A stretch of 12,071 nucleotides of DNA, taken from the NCBI GenBank assembly GCA_947483095.1, contig CANKLD010000033.1, positions 1 to 12,071 on the forward strand, written 5' to 3'. Below are positions 6,889 to 12,071 of the stretch, one piece after another. Within the stretch, counting starts at the first letter, position 1. Every line of letters starts with the position of its first letter. The notes below the pieces were generated by a model. The model searched no databases. It had not been told where the DNA came from and saw only the letters and a list, made by a program, of their open reading frames with translations. Made by a program: the position numbers and the translations under genes. The stretch is from Bacteroidota bacterium. Its GTDB lineage: Bacteria > Bacteroidota > Bacteroidia > Flavobacteriales > Flavobacteriaceae.

Positions 6889-9612
6889 ATGAAAAAATTG
6901 CTATTATTCTTTCTATTTATTTCTTCAGTTTCATTTTCACAATCTGTAAAATTTGAGGGCTTTATTCAAGATGTTGCAAAATCCCCACTTGAAATGGCCA
7001 ATGTTATGGCGGTTAACACTGTTACTAAAGCCATGGATTCCTATGCAATTACCAATGACAAAGGGAAATATTTATTGAATTTGAAACCGAATTCCAGTTA
7101 TTCCATTAAAGTGAGTTATTTAGGAATGCAAACGAAAGAGCTTGTAATTTCTACGTCTACTTTAAATATGAATCAAAATATTACTTTGGAAGCGGGAGGA
7201 ATTGAGCTTGAAGGAGTTGAAATTGTTCGTGAAATGCCAGTTTCAATAAAAGGAGATACGATAGTTTATAATGCTGACTCCTTTAAATCAGGAACCGAAA
7301 GAAAATTAGAAGACGTATTAAAAAAATTACCAGGAGTAGAAGTAAATGCCGATGGTGAAATAGAAGTTGAAGGGAAAAAAGTGACCAAATTAATGGTGGA
7401 AGGAAAAGACTTTTTCGACGGAGATACTAAATTAGGTGTAAAAAATATTCCTGCAGATGCTATTGACAAAATCCAAGTTTTAAGAAATTTCAACGATGTT
7501 TCTGCATTAAAAGGTTTGGAAAATGGCGATGAAAATATTGCGATGAACATCAAACTCAAAAAAGGGAAAAAGAATTTCTGGTTTGGAGATATAAATGCTG
7601 GCGGAGGAAAGGAAAATCAAAACACTCGATATAATGCCAATCCGAAGCTTTTTTATTACAGTCCAAAATACAGCGTGAACTTTATTGCCAATTATAATAA
7701 TATAGGAGAACTTCCTTTCACTGTTCAAGATTATTTCAAATTCACAGGTGGATTTAGAAGCATGATGAGAAAAGGCGGAACCAACTTTAATGTATCATCT
7801 AATGATTTAGGGATTTCTTTGCTAAGAAATAACAGGGCTAAGGAAATTGAAACGCAATTTGGCGCAACCAATTTTTCTTATAATGTCACCAAAGCTTGGA
7901 GTTTAAGTGGATTTGCAATTGTTTCTAAAACCCTTACCGATTTAGAAACCGTTTCTCAAACCAATAGAACCGATCAAATAAGTACTTTGGGAACGGTAAA
8001 TACTACACAAAAAACAAATGAAGCAGCGAATCAAATAAGTAGCTTGGGGCTTTTTAAATTAAGCTCTAGCTATAAACCGAATTCCAACCTTCAATTTGAT
8101 TATGATGCGTTACTAAAAAATTCTAAACAAGACGAGAACGATAGATTATTTACTCGATCATTTGCAACAGCAACAAACGGAACGCCACCGGCTATTCCAG
8201 ACCAAGATATTGCCTCTTTCAAGCAGCAAGATCCGGTTACTTTAACTCAGAATATGAGTTTGTATTATACTGAAAGCGATAAAAGTGTTTTCGATATAGG
8301 AATCCAACATTTATATCAAGACGAAGACCCATTTTATAATGCCAATTTAGGTCAGAATCCCTTTCCAATTTTAGGATTGCAAACTGCAAATAGATATAAT
8401 ATCAATCAAACCCGATTTATTAAAACCAATAAATTGGACGCTAAGGTAGATTACTATTACATGGTAACTCCAAAAAGCAATATTAATTTTACTTTTGGAA
8501 ATACCTACTCACTTCAGAATTTCAATTCTCATATTTTCCAAATTTTGGATAACGGAACCAAAAACGACTTGAACTCTGCGGATAAAAATAACGACGTTTC
8601 GTATTTTTTTAATGATGCCTTTTTAGGACTACATTATAAATTTATTACTGGTAAATTTACTTTTAATCCAGGTTTTTCTGCACATTACTACAAAACGTAT
8701 AATGAGCAATTAGGCACCAAAGTGAACGATAATTTTTACCGAGTTTTACCCGACGTCTATGCTTTGTATCAAATTAAAAAAGCCGAAACATTAACTTACA
8801 ATTACTCAATAAATACAGATTTTACAGATATTAATAGGTTTACTTCCGGCTATACATTCACGAACTATAACTCTTTATTTCGAGGGAATAGATATTTAGA
8901 AAACGCAATGTCTGAAAGGCATTCTTTACGTTATTTTAAATACAACATGTTCAATTTTGAGAACATTTCTGCAAATATAAATTATACAAAACGATTGAAT
9001 GCGATTAAGTCAAGTGCTTTTTTTACAGGGATTAATCAAGTTTCTTCTTCTATAAATTCAAATTTTGCCGATGAAACTCTTTCTGGAAATGCCAACTACG
9101 GTAGGTCATTTGCAAAAAATTATAAAGCCTCATTTAATTTATCGGCGAACCGTTCTATTTTTAATAATATTCAAAACGGGCTTTTTGTAAAAACAGAATC
9201 ATTAACTCAAAATTACACCGTAAAAGTAGCGACCAATTACAAAGATTTACCCAACTTGGAATTAGGATATTCTCGAACTATAAACGACTATGTAGGAACT
9301 AAGTTTTACACGGATACCCCTTCTGCTAAATTGGATTATTTCTTTTTAGAGAGTTTCTCTTTTGTTTCAGAATATGAGTATTATCATTATACCAATAACA
9401 ATAAAACGGTAAATAATGAATACGATTTTTTAAGCGCAAGTTTGATTTATCAAAAAACGAAAGCCAGTAAATTAGAATATAAAATTGCCGCTACCAATCT
9501 GTTAAATACAAATACGTTAAACGACGATAGTTTCTCACAATTTTCAACAAGAACTTCTCAATATACGGTTCAACCGAGGTATATCATTTTTAGTTTGAAA
9601 TATAATTTATAG
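6889..9612 (+). CDS. Outer-membrane beta-barrel protein with carboxypeptidase-regulatory-like domain (TonB-dependent-receptor-like)
   Basis: This 907-residue protein has a signal peptide at 1-18 (ending SFS before Q). A carboxypeptidase-regulatory-like beta-sandwich follows at about 20-105, including the NDKGKYLLNLKPNSSYSIKVSYLGM segment typical of this domain. A plug-like region at about 108-225 contains DVLKKLPGVEVNADGEIEV and AIDKIQVL. From about 230 to the end there are alternating aromatic strands, asparagine-rich turns and a final strand ending IIFSLKYNL, as in outer-membrane barrels of the OMP_b-brl type. I see no clear TonB box, so energised transport is likely but not shown. It begins 21 bp after the interrupted GLPGLI frame and probably shares its transcript. 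Pairing of such barrels with GLPGLI proteins recurs in Bacteroidota. The substrate is unknown. It looks full length. Confidence 0.9.
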   Translation: MKKLLLFFLFISSVSFSQSVKFEGFIQDVAKSPLEMANVMAVNTVTKAMDSYAITNDKGKYLLNLKPNSSYSIKVSYLGMQTKELVISTSTLNMNQNITLEAGGIELEGVEIVREMPVSIKGDTIVYNADSFKSGTERKLEDVLKKLPGVEVNADGEIEVEGKKVTKLMVEGKDFFDGDTKLGVKNIPADAIDKIQVLRNFNDVSALKGLENGDENIAMNIKLKKGKKNFWFGDINAGGGKENQNTRYNANPKLFYYSPKYSVNFIANYNNIGELPFTVQDYFKFTGGFRSMMRKGGTNFNVSSNDLGISLLRNNRAKEIETQFGATNFSYNVTKAWSLSGFAIVSKTLTDLETVSQTNRTDQISTLGTVNTTQKTNEAANQISSLGLFKLSSSYKPNSNLQFDYDALLKNSKQDENDRLFTRSFATATNGTPPAIPDQDIASFKQQDPVTLTQNMSLYYTESDKSVFDIGIQHLYQDEDPFYNANLGQNPFPILGLQTANRYNINQTRFIKTNKLDAKVDYYYMVTPKSNINFTFGNTYSLQNFNSHIFQILDNGTKNDLNSADKNNDVSYFFNDAFLGLHYKFITGKFTFNPGFSAHYYKTYNEQLGTKVNDNFYRVLPDVYALYQIKKAETLTYNYSINTDFTDINRFTSGYTFTNYNSLFRGNRYLENAMSERHSLRYFKYNMFNFENISANINYTKRLNAIKSSAFFTGINQVSSSINSNFADETLSGNANYGRSFAKNYKASFNLSANRSIFNNIQNGLFVKTESLTQNYTVKVATNYKDLPNLELGYSRTINDYVGTKFYTDTPSAKLDYFFLESFSFVSEYEYYHYTNNNKTVNNEYDFLSASLIYQKTKASKLEYKIAATNLLNTNTLNDDSFSQFSTRTSQYTVQPRYIIFSLKYNL

Positions 9613-9642
9613 CGATTGTAAACACGATATAAATTACACAAT

Positions 9643-9674
9643 ATTGCTTCTTTGTAACAATTTGATTACTTTTG
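9643..9674 (+). promoter_or_regulatory. bioB promoter
   Basis: ATTG (9643-9646), a 20-bp spacer and TACTTTTG (9667-9674) match the Bacteroidota -33 and -7 elements; the -7 box is an exact TAnnTTTG. The predicted start of transcription, just after 9674, gives a leader of about 15-18 nt before the ATG at 9696. The in-frame TTG at 9672 lies inside the -7 box and so cannot be the translation start of this transcript. No biotin-repressor operator is evident. Confidence 0.7.
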
Positions 9675-9695
9675 AAGCAACATAAAAAAGGTATT

Positions 9696-10784
9696 ATGAG
9701 CATTGCTAAACACAATTGGACGAAAAAAGAAATTATCGCGATATATAACAAACCTATGATGGATTTGCTTTTTGAAGCAGCTTCTATTCATAGAAAAGCA
9801 CACGATCCAAACGTAGTTCAAGTTTCTACCTTGTTATCCATAAAAACAGGTGGATGCCCAGAAGATTGTGGTTATTGCCCTCAAGCAGCTCGTTATCATA
9901 CTGAAATTGAAGGCAACGATTTGATGTCTGTTAGCCAAGTAAAAGCGCAAGCTTTAAGAGCAAAATCTAGCGGATCTTCTCGAGTTTGTATGGGTGCAGC
10001 ATGGAGAAATGTGAAAGACGGACCTGAATTTGATCAAGTATTAGAAATGGTTCGTACCATCAATAAATTGGATATGGAAGTGTGTTGTACGCTGGGAATG
10101 ATCACTGAAAATCAAGCCCATCGTTTAGCGGAAGCTGGTTTATATGCTTACAATCACAACCTAGATACCTCAGAAGAATATTATAAAGAAGTAATTTCTA
10201 CACGCGGTTTTGAAGACCGTATTCAAACCATTGAAAATGTTCGTAAAACCAACGTTACTGTTTGTAGTGGAGGAATCATTGGAATGGGAGAATCTATTGA
10301 AGATCGTGCAGGAATGTTAGTTGCCCTTTCTACATTAAATCCGCAACCAGAATCGGTTCCCATAAATGCTTTAGTTGCCGTTGAGGGAACGCCAATGGAA
10401 GAAGAAAAACCGGTTGAAATTTGGGAAATGATCCGAATGGTAGCTACCACAAGAATTGTAATGCCTGAAACTCAAGTGCGACTTTCCGCTGGTAGAATGA
10501 ATATGAGCCGTGAGGGGCAAGCAATGTGTTTCTTTGCTGGTGCCAATTCTATTTTTGCCGGTGATAAATTATTGACTACTCCAAATCCAGATGTAAATGA
10601 AGACATGAAAATGTTTGAAACATTAGGATTACTTCCTCAAAAACCATTTGTTAAAGTTGGTCAACCTACTACCGTTGAAGCGGAAGATTCACAGTATGAA
10701 TCATTAGGAGAAAAGCCAAAATGGTCAAGACCAGGACATAAAATCGAAAAGAATTTAGAGGCCTCAGGGAAAACAAATGCCTAG
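9696..10784 (+). CDS. bioB: Biotin synthase (radical SAM)
   Basis: This enzyme inserts sulfur into dethiobiotin to make biotin, the last step of the pathway, using S-adenosylmethionine and two iron-sulfur clusters. From the ATG at 9696 it has 362 residues. The radical-SAM cluster ligands are C54, C58 and C61 in GGCPEDCGYCPQ. The second cluster's usual ligands are also present: the Cys in SRVCMGAAWR, the second Cys of EVCCTLGM, the Cys of TVCSGGIIGMGE, and the Arg of VRLSAGRMNM. The YNHNLDTS motif is intact. The frame extends upstream to a TTG at 9672, but MSIAKHNWTKKEI is the normal N-terminus of flavobacterial BioB and the -7 promoter box covers that TTG. No other biotin gene is nearby. recX follows after 37 bp. 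Confidence 0.97.
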   Translation: MSIAKHNWTKKEIIAIYNKPMMDLLFEAASIHRKAHDPNVVQVSTLLSIKTGGCPEDCGYCPQAARYHTEIEGNDLMSVSQVKAQALRAKSSGSSRVCMGAAWRNVKDGPEFDQVLEMVRTINKLDMEVCCTLGMITENQAHRLAEAGLYAYNHNLDTSEEYYKEVISTRGFEDRIQTIENVRKTNVTVCSGGIIGMGESIEDRAGMLVALSTLNPQPESVPINALVAVEGTPMEEEKPVEIWEMIRMVATTRIVMPETQVRLSAGRMNMSREGQAMCFFAGANSIFAGDKLLTTPNPDVNEDMKMFETLGLLPQKPFVKVGQPTTVEAEDSQYESLGEKPKWSRPGHKIEKNLEASGKTNA

Positions 10785-10821
10785 TTTTTTGTTTCTATTC
10801 TCAATTGACAATTAATCGATT

Positions 10822-11304
10822 TTGGAAAACAATTCTCATAAAACCTATTCCATTCAGGAAGCCCAATCCAAGCTTGAGAATTACTGCGCCTATCAAGAGC
10901 GTTGTCACAAAGAAGTGGTAGAAAAACTTCGAGGAATGAACATGATTCCCCAAGTTATCGATTTGATAATTGTGCACCTTATAGATCAAAATTTTCTAAA
11001 TGAAGAGCGTTTTGCCTGCAGTTTTGCAAGAGGAAAACACCGAATTAAATATTGGGGAACTATCAGAATTGTAAACGAATTGAAGTTTCGAAATATCTCT
11101 CCCTACAATATTAAAACGGCACTTAAAGAAATATCCGAAGAAGAATATTATACTAATTTTCATGCACTTGCCGATCGCCATTGGCAAACTATGAAAGAAA
11201 ATAATAGTTTTAAAAAACGAAAAAAATTCTGTGATTTCTTACTCCGAAAAGGATTTGAAAGTAATATAGTTTATGAAAAAGTAAAGGACTTAGAGAGTTA
11301 TTAG
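10822..11304 (+). CDS. recX: RecX-family regulatory protein
   Basis: This 160-residue protein belongs to the RecX family, which binds RecA filaments and tunes recombination. Three-helix repeats typical of RecX are visible: SIQEAQSKLENYCAYQERCHKEV at about 10-32, then LIDQNFLNEERFACSFARGKHRIKYWGTIRI at 53-83, and the FRNISPYNIKTAL segment after it. The frame has a TAA at 10813-10815 and no ATG before residue 39, inside the first repeat. The start must therefore be the TTG at 10822 or the ATT at 10819, with TTG far more likely. It lies 37 bp after bioB and may be reached by readthrough from that promoter; no separate consensus promoter is obvious. Confidence 0.88.
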   Translation: MENNSHKTYSIQEAQSKLENYCAYQERCHKEVVEKLRGMNMIPQVIDLIIVHLIDQNFLNEERFACSFARGKHRIKYWGTIRIVNELKFRNISPYNIKTALKEISEEEYYTNFHALADRHWQTMKENNSFKKRKKFCDFLLRKGFESNIVYEKVKDLESY

Positions 11305-11322
11305 TTATTGAAAACGACCAAC

Positions 11323-11350
11323 TTTATAACTTTCGTTTTTATAACTTTCG
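11323..11350. repeat. Short tandem direct repeat between recX and the ketoacyl synthase gene
   Basis: The 13-bp unit TTTATAACTTTCG occurs at 11323-11335 and 11338-11350, 2 bp apart, in the 98-bp gap between convergent genes. It forms no hairpin with a T-run, so it is not a clear terminator. It may be a chance duplication or slippage product. Confidence 0.5.
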
Positions 11351-11402
11351 ACATTTTTATATGAACTTATATGCCTTATAGGGTAAAAACCCCACAAACC
11401 CA

Positions 11403-12071
11403 CTACAAACTCAACAAAACACTCACCGCATTTCCTCCAAAACCTACGGCATTTACCATGATTTTTTTCAAGGTTTTCTTTTGGGTTTTTGCTTCCGCAA
11501 ATGGAACTCCGATAAATATTTGATTTTGTAACATCAAAACGGCCATTTCTACACTCAACATTCCAGATGCTCCAAAGGTGTGACCGATTTTCCATTTATT
11601 GGTGGTTAATAAAGGAAGCTTGTCTCCAAATATTTTTTGAATCGCTTTGTATTCTGTCAAATCCCCTTTAATAGTTCCTGGCGCATGCATTACAATGGCA
11701 TCAACATCTGATAAATCCGTATTTTCTAGAGCCATTTTCATCGATTTTTGAAAGCAAGTAGCTTCAGCAGAAACAGAAACATTGTGTTCTAAAATTTCAG
11801 TTGCATATCCAATTCCTTCAATAACTGCGATAGTATTTTCACTTCTTCCGATTTCAAGACAACAAACGGCAGCACCTTCGCCCAACACAAGGGAATTTTG
11901 TTTTTTATTTAGGTCGAGAGAGCGACAAGGAAATTCGTCATTGTTTTTAGAATATATTTTTAGCGCTCGCATTTGAGCTATCGTAAAATTGGTTAAAGGG
12001 GCTTCACTTCCGCCAACTAAAAATTTATCAGCCATACCCGATTTTAGCCAAGCAATGCCATTTAATAAGGC
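11403..12071 (-). CDS. Beta-ketoacyl-ACP synthase family protein (C-terminal part; N-terminus outside the window)
   Basis: The frame stays open to the right edge. The twelve codons before the internal Met at 12035 read ALLNGIAWLKSG and run straight into MADKFLVGGSEAPL, a conserved ketoacyl synthase stretch, so that Met is not the start. About 222 C-terminal residues are visible. Condensing-enzyme landmarks are LVLGEGAAVCCLE, a His in HAPGTIKGDLTE (codon 11685-11687), a second His in KIGHTFGASGML (codon 11580-11582), and a C-terminal VGFGGNAVSVLL. The catalytic Cys would lie beyond the edge and cannot be checked. Against typical FabF, the loop HGTST is HAPGT and RPFD is RSLD, so this may be a specialised synthase, for example from a pigment (flexirubin or aryl-polyene) or other secondary lipid pathway. 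That is a guess from divergence. Confidence 0.88.
   Translation of the reverse strand, partial: ALLNGIAWLKSGMADKFLVGGSEAPLTNFTIAQMRALKIYSKNNDEFPCRSLDLNKKQNSLVLGEGAAVCCLEIGRSENTIAVIEGIGYATEILEHNVSVSAEATCFQKSMKMALENTDLSDVDAIVMHAPGTIKGDLTEYKAIQKIFGDKLPLLTTNKWKIGHTFGASGMLSVEMAVLMLQNQIFIGVPFAEAKTQKKTLKKIMVNAVGFGGNAVSVLLSL

Noticed and set aside
6028..6960. Similar signal-peptide sequence in the second GLPGLI gene and the barrel gene (SVSFSQ / TVSFSQ) as evidence of a shared module or duplication
   Set aside because: Hydrophobic Phe/Leu/Ser signal peptides ending SFSQ are common in flavobacteria, and the DNA identity here is explained by composition.
7266..7728. Two minus-strand open frames inside the barrel gene
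   Set aside because: They are antisense shadows; the plus frame carries a coherent signal peptide, regulatory-like domain, plug and barrel.
9613..9660. Possible terminator after the barrel gene (ATTGT...ACAAT)
   Set aside because: The arms are 5 bp, widely spaced and lack a T-run, so they do not support a terminator call.
10803..10813. AATTG-A-CAATT inverted repeat between bioB and recX as an operator or terminator
   Set aside because: It is very short and AT-only apart from one G:C pair; such matches are expected by chance in this composition.
11381..11392. GGGT-AAAA-ACCC hairpin as a terminator between recX and the ketoacyl synthase gene
   Set aside because: The stem is only 4 bp and is not followed by a T-run on either strand.
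11305..11595. Minus-strand 96-codon frame at the end of the ketoacyl synthase gene
   Set aside because: It overlaps the conserved KIGHTFGASG region in another frame and includes non-coding gap sequence, so it is a frame shadow.

Overview
The window is AT-rich, gene-dense DNA from a member of the Bacteroidota, most likely Flavobacteriaceae (Flavobacterium or a close relative). Several things point there: two GLPGLI-family proteins beside an outer-membrane beta-barrel protein that carries a carboxypeptidase-regulatory-like domain; promoters that fit the Bacteroidota -33 TTTG / -7 TAnnTTTG pattern; no obvious Shine-Dalgarno sequences; and exported proteins with short signal peptides ending before Gln. 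No tRNA, rRNA, CRISPR array, insertion sequence or phage gene is visible.

Layout. (1) 1-1987, minus strand: a drug-efflux type operon reading TetR regulator -> TolC-like outer-membrane channel -> start of a third gene, cut by the window edge, that is probably the RND periplasmic adaptor. The regulator and TolC overlap by 4 bp. A near-consensus promoter overlapping an inverted repeat lies just upstream and is a good candidate for autorepression. (2) 2182-3524, plus strand: a polyprenyl diphosphate synthase followed 5 bp later by a small protein of unknown function. (3) 3526-4934, minus strand: an exported protein of unknown function whose stop overlaps the start of a deoxynucleoside kinase. 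(4) 5093-9612, plus strand: a probable three-gene envelope operon made of two tandem GLPGLI-family exported proteins and a 907-residue outer-membrane barrel protein. The second GLPGLI gene has an in-frame TAA where its neighbour has a Lys codon, and recognisable homology continues for about 48 codons past the stop. (5) 9696-11304, plus strand: biotin synthase (bioB), whose promoter overlaps a spurious upstream TTG start, then recX, which appears to start at TTG. (6) 11403 to the right edge, minus strand: the C-terminal half of a beta-ketoacyl synthase with an altered first-histidine loop.

Most of the window is ordinary housekeeping and envelope biology. The points most worth a second look are the interrupted GLPGLI paralogue inside an uncharacterised GLPGLI/outer-membrane operon, the TetR operator layout, the bioB start, the pairing of an exported protein with a cytosolic kinase, and the divergent ketoacyl synthase. 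I did not find a convincing wholly new system; the GLPGLI-GLPGLI-barrel operon is the nearest candidate.
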